This document shows, piece by piece, positions 46,658-58,600 of a DNA stretch of 64,000 nt; within the stretch, counting starts at the first letter, position 1, and each line of letters starts with the position of its first letter. Under the pieces are notes generated by a model. The model was not told the DNA's origin and did no database searches. It worked only from the letters and a program-made list of their open reading frames with translations. The translations under genes were made by a program, and so were the position numbers. The DNA comes from Woronichinia naegeliana WA131 (lineage in GTDB: Bacteria > Cyanobacteriota > Cyanobacteriia > Cyanobacteriales > Microcystaceae): positions 2,728,001 through 2,792,000 of the forward strand of contig CP073041.1 of assembly GCA_025370055.1 (NCBI GenBank). The letters are read 5' to 3'.

Positions 46658-48385
46658 TTAATAATAATTACCGACTTTGCGGTGATGAACAGCCGTTAGG
46701 GCTTCGGGCTTAGAGACCCGACCAGTACTAACTTTGCTATAGACAATCCAGTGATCACTACATTCTAAACGACTGACTACTTCACATTCTAAATAGGCGA
46801 GGGCTTCCGTTAAAATAGGAGAACCGTTGACCGCTAATTGGGTACTGACTCCTGCAAATCGATCAGCACCAGGCGGAAATCGTTTGAGGAAATGCTTCAT
46901 TAAGCGTTGATAATTGCCCTCTTCAAGAATATTTAAAACAAAGCGATCGCCGACTTGCATAAGGGATTCAATCGCCCGATCTTTAGCCACAGCAACGGTA
47001 AAACCTGGCGGATCAAAACTGGCCTGAGCAACCCAGGACGCTAACATGGCACTTTTCATCTCGCCCTTAGTAGCCGTAATAATATACAGCCCACCACTGA
47101 GACGACCAACCGCTTTTTCCAGATCATTATCTAGAGATTTTAACTGTTTAATTTTGCTAGTTTGAATGAGGGTTTGTCCGAGGTCAGTTCCCGATTCTTC
47201 ACAGAGTTGATAAATCGCTTCTGTGGGTAATTCTTTGACTTTGATACTTGGAAAACCAGGACTTAAACCCACTTCTCGGAATTTAGTTAATAGGGGATCA
47301 AGGGGTTCATCATTGCCACCGTAGGATTCATAAAGTCCAATCAATTGTTTAGTTTGGGCCGCCGCTAGAATCGTTCCCAAATTGGTAGTAATTTCCCCAC
47401 TGTTTTCTCCGGCTAAGGGAGGCATTCCTAAGACGATCGCGGCAGAACGGTTGACAATTTCCTGCACTTCTTGGGGATCGGCAGAACCTAAATCCACTGT
47501 TTCCACCCCAACCCCCGTTTTCGTAATCCCCTTGGCGATACTCTGGGAAAGGCGATCGCTGTAACCATAGTCAGCAATATAGAAGACCACAACGGATTTT
47601 TCGGCTTTGGCTTGGGACTGACTCCAATGGCGATAGCGGGCCAATAATTCTGTCACATTATGTTGTAGAAGTGGCCCATGACCATTGGCGACAATTTGAA
47701 TTGCACCTAGATCATCCATCCGTTTCATCGCCGCTAAAACAGAACGGGCGTTAGGGCCCATCAAACAATCATAATAAAAGCGATAATCCGGTTCAATTTT
47801 GCTTAAATCTTCATCAAAAAGTGTGTCAGAACAATAGTGCATTCCAAAGACATCACAGGTATATAAAATCTGGGTTCCCTGGTCGTAGGTCAGCATAGTA
47901 TCGGGCCAATGCAAATTGGGCGCACTAACAAATTCAAGCACATGGCCTTGACCCAAATCCAAAGTATCTCCACTTTTAACCAGTCGTCGTTCAAAGGGCT
48001 GATGGACAAAATTATCTAAAAACTGGATCGCAACCTTAGAACCCACCACTGTGATCTGGGGAGCCAATTGCAATAAATCTTTGACTAAACCGCTATGGTC
48101 TGGTTCGGTATGGCTAATCACCAGATAATCAATGGCTTGGGGATCAATTAACCCTGTGAGGGTGTCGAGGTAAAGTTGGCGAAATTTTTCATGGGAGCTA
48201 TCGACTAAGGCGATTTTGTCTCCCCGAATCAGATAGGAATTATAGGTTGTCCCATTCTGTAAGCCGAATTCAATGTCAAATCGATCTCGATCCCAGTCTA
48301 GAGAACGCAGAACCGTTGTGTCAGGGGCGATCGCTGCGGTTTGGATGGTGAGTCGCTTTTCCGCTTTGAGGGACGTTGAAACCAT
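46658..48385 (-). CDS. flv3: Flavodiiron protein, Flv3 type
   Basis: This 575-residue cyanobacterial flavodiiron protein has three domains. The metallo-beta-lactamase-like domain carries the di-iron ligands H92, E94, D96 and H97 (SHTEPDHSG), with further ligands in APNLHWPDT, TCDVFGMHYC and ANGHGPLLQ. The flavodoxin domain (about 262-405) binds FMN. The C-terminal flavin reductase domain (about 425-575) has MKSAMLASWVAQASFDPPGFTVAVAKD. The N-terminal SLDWDRDRFDIEFGLQNGTTYNSYLI and the full ligand set fit Flv3 better than Flv1. Flv3 reduces O2 to water after photosystem I, protecting it in changing light. An MFS gene follows at 27 bp; coaX is divergent at 112 bp. Confidence 0.88.
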   Translation of the reverse strand: MVSTSLKAEKRLTIQTAAIAPDTTVLRSLDWDRDRFDIEFGLQNGTTYNSYLIRGDKIALVDSSHEKFRQLYLDTLTGLIDPQAIDYLVISHTEPDHSGLVKDLLQLAPQITVVGSKVAIQFLDNFVHQPFERRLVKSGDTLDLGQGHVLEFVSAPNLHWPDTMLTYDQGTQILYTCDVFGMHYCSDTLFDEDLSKIEPDYRFYYDCLMGPNARSVLAAMKRMDDLGAIQIVANGHGPLLQHNVTELLARYRHWSQSQAKAEKSVVVFYIADYGYSDRLSQSIAKGITKTGVGVETVDLGSADPQEVQEIVNRSAAIVLGMPPLAGENSGEITTNLGTILAAAQTKQLIGLYESYGGNDEPLDPLLTKFREVGLSPGFPSIKVKELPTEAIYQLCEESGTDLGQTLIQTSKIKQLKSLDNDLEKAVGRLSGGLYIITATKGEMKSAMLASWVAQASFDPPGFTVAVAKDRAIESLMQVGDRFVLNILEEGNYQRLMKHFLKRFPPGADRFAGVSTQLAVNGSPILTEALAYLECEVVSRLECSDHWIVYSKVSTGRVSKPEALTAVHHRKVGNYY

Positions 48386-48497
48386 AACTTTCCTCCGAGT
48401 AAATAGCCAGTAAATGGGGGAATGGGGGGATGAATCCTTAGTCCTTAGTGTATAGTAGGGTGTCTAAATTTGCTATGGACAGGATGATCCAATCTAA

Positions 48498-49247
48498 ATG
48501 GAAACAATAGAAAAAAGCGAATATTGGTTAGGATTAATGATTGGCAATTCTCGTTTGCACTGGGCAGAATTTCAGAAAGAAAGATTACTTAAAACTTGGG
48601 AAACTGATCACTTTTCTAGGGAAGAAATTATTAAAAATTGGCAAGAAACATATCCTCTCTATTTTGCCTCCGTAGTTCCTCAACAAACGGAACTCTGGCA
48701 ACAAGTCCCCCAATCAACTCAGTTAACGTTGTCTCACATCCCGATGGCAGATCTCTATTCCTCAATGGGCATTGATCGAGCTTTAGCGGCTTTAGGAGCA
48801 GGTGAAACCTATGGCTTTCCAGTGTTAGTAATTGATGCGGGTACGGCTCTAACTTTAACGGCTATTAATCCAGAGAGGCAGCTTTTAGGGGGGGCAATTC
48901 TGCCGGGCTTAACAATGCAATTTCAATCTCTTCAGCAAAAAACGGCCCAGCTTCCGGCTTTGGTTTTACCGTCTGACTTACCCTCTCTCTGGGCAACAGA
49001 TACGACAACGGCCATAGAAAGTGGTATTTTATACGTGCTTCTGGCCGGGATTAAGCATTTTGTTGAAGATTGGTATGCTCAATATTCTCAAGGGGCGATC
49101 GCGTTAACAGGGGGTGATGCGGACATTCTCTTTAAATATATTAAAACTCAATATCCGTCATTAGCAAAGAAAATGATTATAGATAAAAACCTGATTTTTT
49201 GGGGAATGCGATCGCTTTTGTCTGATTTGAGTAAAGGAAAATATTGA
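48498..49247 (+). CDS. coaX: Type III pantothenate kinase CoaX
   Basis: This 249-residue ASKHA-fold kinase phosphorylates pantothenate, the first step of coenzyme A synthesis. It has the phosphate-binding GLMIGNSRLHWAEF, the central SSMGIDRALAALGAGETYG with the conserved GxDR, then LVIDAGTALTLTAI and GGAILPGLTMQFQSLQ, and TTTAIESGILY. The C-terminal ALTGGDADILFKYI is the adenosine site. It is divergent from flv3, so the 48386-48497 gap should hold both promoters. Length is normal for the family. Confidence 0.93.
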   Translation: METIEKSEYWLGLMIGNSRLHWAEFQKERLLKTWETDHFSREEIIKNWQETYPLYFASVVPQQTELWQQVPQSTQLTLSHIPMADLYSSMGIDRALAALGAGETYGFPVLVIDAGTALTLTAINPERQLLGGAILPGLTMQFQSLQQKTAQLPALVLPSDLPSLWATDTTTAIESGILYVLLAGIKHFVEDWYAQYSQGAIALTGGDADILFKYIKTQYPSLAKKMIIDKNLIFWGMRSLLSDLSKGKY

Positions 49248-49260
49248 TTTTCTGCCAGCA

Positions 49261-49309
49261 ATACTTCCCTAATTTATATTTTTGGGGTTTTTAACTTTTT
49301 CAGCAAGCC
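49261..49309 (-). repeat. Solo IS-end relic related to the IS5-type element
   Basis: On the minus strand it reads GGCTTGCTGAAAAAGTTAAAAAC... and then TTAGGGAAGTAT. This follows the left end of the IS5-type element at 61402-61450 over about 49 bp with gaps. No transposase is near. Confidence 0.6.
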
Positions 49310-49461
49310 TCAATTAGGGAAGGGGCGATCGCTTTTTTCTGCTGCCTTACTTTGCCATGTTTAACAGATTACTTTCTACTCATCAGGGCTTGTAACAAAA
49401 TTTAACATTCGCCTCCAAGCCTTACACCTAATGGCTTTAGAGTAGTTCCGAACTAAAAGAA

Positions 49462-49515
49462 CCTTGTTTTTTTATATTTTTTTGAAGCCCTTGTTTTTTT
49501 ATATTTTTTTAAAGT
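49462..49515. repeat. Two 27-bp T-rich direct repeats
   Basis: The unit CCTTGTTTTTTTATATTTTT... starts at 49462 and again at 49489. The rest of the 49310-49670 gap, upstream of the giant RTX gene, shows nothing else that I can name. Confidence 0.7.
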
Positions 49516-49670
49516 ATGATGCTCAAAGCAATTCCGCAGGAATCCTAAAAGTTACTCTCAATATCGCTTGACAAGCTTCTGTGTTCTGAGATTATCTTGT
49601 TTTGTTCAGGGATATTTAAGGATATTTTGCTCAATCCCATTGTACAAGCTCCGTCGATAAGTCTTAAACC

Positions 49671-52600
49671 ATGACTATTAACTCCCCTTATGCCACTGTC
49701 CTGAACACTGCTATCAGCAACGTCATTGAGCTTTTAACGGCTTTTGCGGCAGATCCTTTATTTGCCGAAAAATATACCCTGGCGTTTGATAGTGGGATTA
49801 CATCTGCACAATTTTTGCAAGCAGTGGCAGTATTGCCAGAGATTCAGGTGCGATCTGATGCTGAGTTACAAGGAGCGTTAGGCGCGTTTTCGGGACAAAC
49901 CCAAACGGTTTACCTTTCGGAAGGTTTGGTGCAGGGAGATTCCGCTAATTTGGTGGCGGTATTGTTGGAGGAAGTGGGTCATTATTTAGATTTTCGGTTT
50001 AATGCGGTAGATAGTGCGGGGGATGAGGGGGCAATTTTTTCTGAGGTTGTACGGGGTTATCTGCCTGATGCCGCCACCTTGCAAGCCTTAAAAGCAGAGG
50101 ATGATTCGGCTATTTTGGTTTTAGATGGCCAGTCTATTGCAGTTGAAGAGGCCAATTTGAATGGCGATGACAATCCTAATACAATTTATGGAACATCTAA
50201 TGCGGATACGATCAATGGTCTCGGGGGGGGAGATACCCTTTATGGTCAGTCCGGCAATGATTCTTTAGATGGAGGGGCCGATAATGATGCTCTTTATGGG
50301 GGGAATGGCAATGATTCTCTTAATGGTGGGGATGGCAATGATGCGCTTTATGGGGAACAGGGGGTTAATAGCTATATTGGTGGTACGGGCAATGATTACG
50401 CGCAAATTGATTTTTCCTGGCGCACGAATAATGTCACAGTTGGCTATAGCAATATTAATAGCGGCACGCTTGGTGATGGTGGGACGATTAAGGAAGTCGA
50501 GCGTATTTATTTACGCAGTGGTACGGGCAATGACAATTTAGATTTATCTGCCACCAATTACAATAGTGGCAATTACGACGATAGTACTGCTTCAGCTAAT
50601 GTTGGTGGTGGTGCAGGCAACGATACGATTATTGGCGGTTCAGGGCGTGATCTGCTCTACGGAGAAGCAGGAGATGACATTCTCAAGGGGGGTGATAATC
50701 CAACTATTTACTATGACTACGGTTATGGCGATCAATTGGATGGTGGAGATGGTAATGATAGTCTTTACGGTGAAGCAGGCGACGATCGCCTTTATGGTGG
50801 CACCGGTAACGATCTGCTTGATGGTGGTGATGGCGATGACTATCTCTATGGTGAGCAAGGTAATAACAGTTACGTGGGTGGAGCCGGAACCGATTATGCC
50901 GAAATTGACTTTTCTCAGCAAGTCGATAATTTAACTGTCACCTACAGCGACATCAACGCCGGAACCTTCAGTCTAGGTGGCACTATCAAGCAAGTAGAGC
51001 GCATCTATCTGTTATCGGGTTCAGGCAATGACACCATTGACGTTTCTGCCACTAACTATGACGGCAATTGGTCAGCCAATATTGACGGTGGTGATGGCAA
51101 CGATACCATTACCGGCGGCACAGGGCGCGACCTCCTCTCTGGTGGGGCTGGTAACGATAGTCTTAAGGGCGGTGATAATTACGATGAACTCTATGGCAAT
51201 GATGGAGACGATACCCTAGATGCCGGTCTGAGTAGTAATATCGCTGACGGTGGCGATGGAACCGACTTACTGAAAGTAGATTATTCCACTGTCACCAATG
51301 GAGGGTTTTCCCAAACCACCCCCAATGGCAATAATGGGCAAGTAAGTGCGGGGGGCAATTATGTTAACTACTCCAATATTGAACGCTTTGATATTACCGG
51401 AACTCAGTTTGCTGAAACTCTGCTAGGAGATACCTTAAGCGATCGCCTGGCTGGGGGTGGTGGTAACGATATTCTCAATGGCGGCGATGGAACAGATACC
51501 TTAATCGGCGGTACTGGGGACGACACCTATATTGTTGATACAACAACCGACACCATCACCGAATCAGCAACCCAAGGTTTAGATCTGGTTCAAAGCAGCG
51601 TCACCTTTAGCCTGGCCAATATCGCCAACGTGGAAAATCTCATCCTGACTGGTAGTGACAATCTTAGTGGCACAGGCAATAGTATCAATAATGATCTTAA
51701 GGGCAACAGTGGCAACAACACCTTAGTGGGAAATGCTGGCAACGATCTCCTAGAAGGAGGAACGGGCAACGACAGCCTCAATGGAGGGGATGGCATTGAT
51801 CGTCTCTTAGGGATTGACTCCACTAGCACTGGCATTGGAGAAATTGATACCCTCACAGGGGGAACCGGTGCAGACCGCTTTATCTTAGGGGATGTTAACC
51901 GTAGTTACTACGATGATGGTAATACTAGTACCAATGGTGTGGCTGATTATGCCCTGATTACCGATTTCAATAGTGCCGAGGATGCCATTCAACTGTGGGG
52001 AGCCACCTCAAACTATATTCTAGGTAATTCCCCTATTTCCGGCATCACAGGTCAAAGTCTCTTCCTCGACAAACCTGGTAGCGAACCTGATGAATTAATT
52101 GCCATTCTCCAGGGTGTAACGGGTTTAACCCTTACTTCCGCAGCTTTTGCGCCGACAACCGTTTTACTGTCAGATAATTTTGATACTGAAAATGGTGGTT
52201 CTGGCACAGGCCCTTTAACCAGTTTGAATCAATGGAATGTTACTGACGGCTCGGTTGATTTAATTGGTAATGGCTGGTACGACTACTTACCTGGTAATGG
52301 TTTATATCTTGATCTAGATGGTGGTGCTGGTACTGCGGGTAGCACAGGAGCGCGTCTGGAATCAAAAAGCAGTTTTAGCTTTAGCTCTGGTGAATTGGTA
52401 ACGCTCAACTTCTCCCTGGCGGGTTCCCAGATTTGGTGGAGTAATCCCGATACCGTGACGGTCTCTCTCGGTAATCTTTGGAGTGAAACCTTTACCGTTC
52501 CCTACTATCAAGGATTAACTACCATTAGCCGTACTTTTAGTATCACTGCCGCCAGTAGCAATAATAAGCTCATTTTTGACCAGGCTGGCGGAGATGATGC

Positions 52601-55600
52601 CGGTCTAAAATTAGACGCAATTCAATTAAGCAAAACGACTCGTAACAACAGCTTCTCCAATGCAGGAGTCATTGCCTTTAACAGTTCTACCTATACCGTC
52701 AACGAGGATGGAACTGTCACAGCCGCAATTACCCTGACTCGCACTGGCGGCAGTAGTGGGGAAGTTCGCACAACCGTAACGTTAGGCGGCGGTACTGCTA
52801 CACCCTGGGGTGACTATAACCCGACATCTATTGATGTCACCTTTGGCAATGGCGACGCAGCCGCAAAAGTGATTACCATTCCCATTATTAATGACCTTCA
52901 TATTGACGGTGGCGAAACCTTCAATTTAACTCTTTCTAATCCTGTTGGTGGGGCTGTTTTGGGCGCGAAAAGTGTGGCAACCGTCACCATTCAAGAAAGT
53001 GGTGATGGCACTCCTGTCTATTACCGCACCACAGCCGCTACCTGGACAGATGCCCAAGCTCAAGCCGTTGCATTAGGCGGAAATCTCGTTACCATTAATG
53101 ACCCAACGGAAAATCAATTTTTAGTGAGTGCCTTTGGAACTTCCGAGTATTTCTGGATTGGCTACACAGATGCGGCTCAAGAAGGCGTTTGGAAATGGGT
53201 AGATAACCAACAATCTTCCTATACGAATTGGGCTGGCGGTGAACCTAACAATTCTGGCAATGAAGATTATGCTCATTTCTATTCATCAGGGACTTGGAAT
53301 GATTTACCAAATACGGGAACGGGGACTCCTTTATCTGGCATTGTTGAAGTTATTAATGGCGTTTCTACCATTGCCATTGCCGACACCAGCATTACCGAAG
53401 ATGGTACTAATTCCGTAACCTTAACGGTGACTTTAACAGGTTTAACCACCAAGACCTTTACCGTTAACTATGCTGTCGCGCCTGGGTCTGCCACTGCCAA
53501 TGCGGACTATACTCCTGTTACGGGAACCCTCACCTTTGCTCCAGGCGAAAGCGTTAAAACCATTACCATTCCCTTATTAGATGATCTTTTAGCGGAAGGC
53601 AATGAAAACTTTACGGTCAATCTCAGTAATGTGACAGGTGGTGCAGTTTTAGGGAAAAGTAGCGCAACAGTAACCCTATTACAACCCACTCCCGTTTTAT
53701 CCCTAACCCAAGCAACCTATAGTCTGAATGAATCGGGCGTTCCCATTGCTTCTGTGACGGTTGTTCGTAGTGCAGGCAGTGTTGATCCAGCCGTCAGTGC
53801 TACTATTTCCTTTACCAATGGGACAGCCTCTAGCAGTGATTACACCAATACCCCAATTACGGTTAATTTTGCCAGTGGCGAAACCATTAAAACAATACAA
53901 ATTCCCATCACAGAAGACCTGTTCTTTGAAGGCAATGAAACTTTTAATCTGGCCTTAACCAATCCTTCAGCTAATGCCAGCTTAGGAACTCAGCAAACGG
54001 CCACTGTAACCATTGTTGACAATGATATTAATCAAGGTATCAATCTGCTTAATGGCGATGCCGTGATTATTGACAATAGCAAGTTACAAGTTGCCAATAT
54101 TGGCGCGACAGAGTTTTCTTTAAACCTAGATGGTAACGATGATTACGTTAGCATTGCTCACAATCCTTCTTTAAGTTTAACGACCTTTACAATTGAGTTA
54201 TGGGTGAAACAAACTCAACTTAAAGGCGGTTGGCAACCTTTAATTACTAAGTCCAACAGTTCTGGTGATAATGAAAACTATGGAATTTATATCCGGCCTA
54301 ATGAAAGCCGTCTAGAATTTGAGTTTAAAGATGTTAATGGAAACTGGGCGGTTTATGACAGTCAAGGTGGTTTGACTCTTAACCAGTTGGCTCATGTAGC
54401 AGTAACTTACGATGGTTCTGAATTACGTCTTTACATTAATGGACAATTAGACGGTTCTGTGAGTTATGTAGGGACACCAATCTTAAATACTGAACCTGTT
54501 AATATTGGTCGAGTTTTAAATGCTTATACAGGTTTTGCAGGACAGATTGATGATGTGCGTATTTGGAATACGGCTCGCACTCAAGCTCAAATTCAAGCTA
54601 ATCTCAATACCCAATTAACAGGTAATGAAGCAGGTTTAGCAGGCTATTGGAACTTTGATCAAGCGTCTAATGCAGTGGCCGAAGATGTCAGTCTTAACTC
54701 TAATAATGGCCAACTATTAAACGGTGCATCTCTGATGGCTGATAATACCGTTAAAACCCCGCAACAAATTGTTTACACTGTCACCGATTTACCCAGTCAA
54801 GGTGTTCTAACTCGCAATAGTGTCACGCTGAAAGTGGGGGATACTTTCACTCAAGCCGATATTGATAATCAAGTTGTTTCCTACAAACCCAATAGCATAA
54901 CGCCCCCTAGCGATTCCTTCAAATTTACTGTCACCGATGGAATTACGACCCAAACCAACCAAACTTTCCAACTACGCGGCAACCCCACAGCCGTTAGCAG
55001 TGAATTTTTAGTTAACACAACTACGGCTAAAAACCAAACTGCACCTTCAGTAACAGCACTGAATGATGGTGGTTTTATCGCGGTTTGGGCTTCGGAAAAT
55101 GCCACCACTGGCGGTAGCATCTACAGTCAACGCTACGATGTCAACCAACAAAAAGTTGGCGGTGAAGTTCTCATTGGTACCGATACAAATTATGCTCTGG
55201 GCAAACCTGTTGTGGCCAATCTTCCCAATGGGGGCTATGTCGTTACCTGGTACTCCAATCACACTGATGGCACCGCCGATTTAGTCTTCGGTCAAGTCTA
55301 TGATGCCCAAGGAACAAAAATCGGTACAAACTTCCAAATTAATACCAGCAACTCCTACACCAGTGAGTGGTGGGGAAACCAGATTTGGTCTGAGGTTAAA
55401 GCCTTAAATGATGGTACTTTTGTTGTCGCTTGGAATGGTTTCAACAATGACTACTATGGCGATACTTTCGTTCAACGCTTTGATGGTCAAGGCAACAAAC
55501 TCGGTAATGCCATTCAAGTTAACAGCTATACCAATCAATATCAAATGCAACCCGATATTGCTGTCCTCAATAATGGCAACTATGTCGTTACCTGGCAGTC

Positions 55601-58600
55601 CAATCCCCAAAATAACGGTTATTGGGGAGTTTATGGACAAATTTTCACCCCGAATGGCGACAAAGTGGGCAGTGAATTCCAAGTTCACAACTATAATTAC
55701 CAACACTCTTCTGCTCCTTCTATTGTCGCTCTGAGTAATGGTGGCTTTGTTGTTGCCTATAACAAGTACGATGGTAGTTTTCATGACACGGAAGGTCAAC
55801 TCTTTGACCAAAATGGCAACAAGGTTGGCTCTGCCTTTCTGATCAATAGCTACACCGATCAAAGCCAATCTGATCCAGTAGTCACAGCCTCACTTGACGG
55901 CGGCTTTTTTATCACCTGGCACTCTGAAAACCAAGATGGTAGTAGCTATGGAGTCTATGGTCAACGCTTTGATGGCACAGGCAACAAAATTGGCTCAGAA
56001 TTCCGCATCAACAACCAAACCACTGATAGCCAAGACACTCCCACTGTCACCACCCTCAGTAATGGTGAAATTCTCGTCGCCTGGGAATCCCAAAATCAAG
56101 ACGGAGACGGCTATGGCATCTACGCCCAACGCTATAACCTGGGAACACTCTACGGAACCAATGGCAATGATTCCCTCAAAGGCGGTGGCTTTAATGATGT
56201 CATTGATGGCCTCAACGGTAATGATACCCTAAGCGGCGGTAAAGGCGATGATACCTACTTTATTGACAGTACTAGTGATGTCGTCACCGAAGCCGCCAAT
56301 GAAGGAACAGACACCATCAAATCCTTTGTCACCTACACCCTACCCACCAACGTCGAAAACCTAATTTTGACAGGAACCGCCGCCATTAATGGGACAGGCA
56401 ATGCTTCTAACAATGTCATCACTGGCAACGCGGCAAGCAACACCTTGATTGGTGGAACAGGTGTAGATACCCTTATTGGCGGTCTAGGCAACGATATTTA
56501 TCAAGTGGATAGCACCACTGATGTGATCACTGAAAATGCTAACGAAGGAACGGATACGGTTCAATCCTCTGTGACTTTCTCCCTAGCTGCTCTTACCAAT
56601 ATTGAAAATCTGACCTTAACTGGTTCGGCCGCGATTAATGGCACAGGTAATGCCAGCAACAATGTCATCACCGGCAATACAGCAAACAATACCCTAGAGG
56701 GTGGTACGGGTATTGATACTCTAATCGGGGGAACAGGAGATGATATTTATATTGTCGATAGCACCACTGATGTGATCACCGAAAATGGCAGTGCAGGAAC
56801 AGATACGGTTCAATCCTCTGTCACCTTTAGTCTTGCGGCTCTCCCCAATGTTGAAAATCTAACCTTAACTGGTTCGGCCACGATCAATGGCACGGGCAAT
56901 ACAGGGAATAACATTCTTACAGGCAATACAGCCAACAATACTCTCAGTGGCGGTGATGGCAATGACACTCTCAATGGTGATACAGGAGTCGATACCTTGA
57001 TTGGCGGTCTAGGCAATGATATTTACCAAGTGGATAGCACTACTGATGTCATCACTGAAAATGCCAATGAAGGAACTGACACCATTCAATCCTCCGTCAC
57101 CTTTAGTCTTGCGGCTCTCCCCAATGTTGAAAATCTGACCTTAACCGGTTCGGCGGCGATCGATGGCACGGGCAATACAGGTAATAACATTCTTACAGGC
57201 AATACAGTCAACAATACCCTCAGTGGCGGTGATGGCAATGATACCCTAGAGGGTGGTACTGGTGTTGATACTCTAATCGGGGGAACAGGAGATGATATTT
57301 ATATTGTCGATAGCACCACTGATGTGATCACCGAAAATGGCAGTGCAGGAACAGATACGGTTCAATCCTCTGTCACCTTTAGTCTTGCGGCTCTCCCCAA
57401 TGTTGAAAATCTGACCTTAACCGGTTCGGCGGCGATCAATGGCACAGGTAATGCCAGCAACAATGTCATCACCGGCAATACAGCGAACAATACCCTAGAG
57501 GGTGGTACTGGGGTTGATACTCTGATCGGGGGAACAGGAGATGATATTTATATTGTCGATAGCACCACTGATGTGATCACCGAAAATGGCAGTGCAGGAA
57601 CAGATACGGTTCAATCCTCTGTCACCTTTAGTCTTGCAGCTCTCCCCAATGTTGAAAATCTGACCTTAACCGGTTCGGCGGCGATCAATGGCACAGGTAA
57701 TGCCAGCAACAATGTCATCACCGGCAATACAGCGAACAATACCCTAGAAGGTGGTACTGGTGTTGATACTCTAATCGGGGGAACAGGAGATGATATTTAT
57801 GTTGTGGATAGCACCACTGATGTGATCACTGAAAATGCCAACGAAGGAACGGATACTGTTCAATCCTCTGTCACCTTTAGTCTTGCAGCTCTCCCCAATG
57901 TTGAAAATCTGACCTTAACCGGTTCGGCGGCGATCAATGGCACAGGTAATGCCAGCAACAATGTCATCACCGGCAATACAGCAAACAATACCCTAGAGGG
58001 TGGTACGGGTGTTGATACTCTGATTGGTGGAACAGGAGATGATATTTATGTTGTCGATAGCACCACTGATGTGATCACCGAAAATGGCAGTGCAGGAACA
58101 GATACGGTTCAATCCTCTGTCACCTTTAGTCTTGCGGCTCTCCCCAATGTTGAAAATCTGACCTTAACCGGTTCGGCGGCGATCAATGGCACAGGTAATG
58201 CCAGCAACAATGTCATCACCGGCAATACAGCAAACAATACCCTAGAGGGTGGTACGGGTGTTGATACTCTGATTGGTGGAACAGGAGATGATATTTATGT
58301 TGTCGATAGCACCACTGATGTGATCACCGAAAATGGCAGTGCAGGAACAGATACGGTTCAATCCTCTGTCACCTTTAGTCTTGCGGCTCTCCCCAATGTT
58401 GAAAATCTGACCTTAACCGGTTCGGCGGCGATCAATGGCACAGGTAATGCCAGCAACAATGTCATCACCGGCAATACAGCGAACAATACCCTAGAGGGTG
58501 GTACGGGTGTTGATACTCTGATCGGGGGAACAGGAGATGATATTTATATTGTCGATAGCACTACTGATGTGATCACTGAAAATGGCAACGAAGGAACGGA

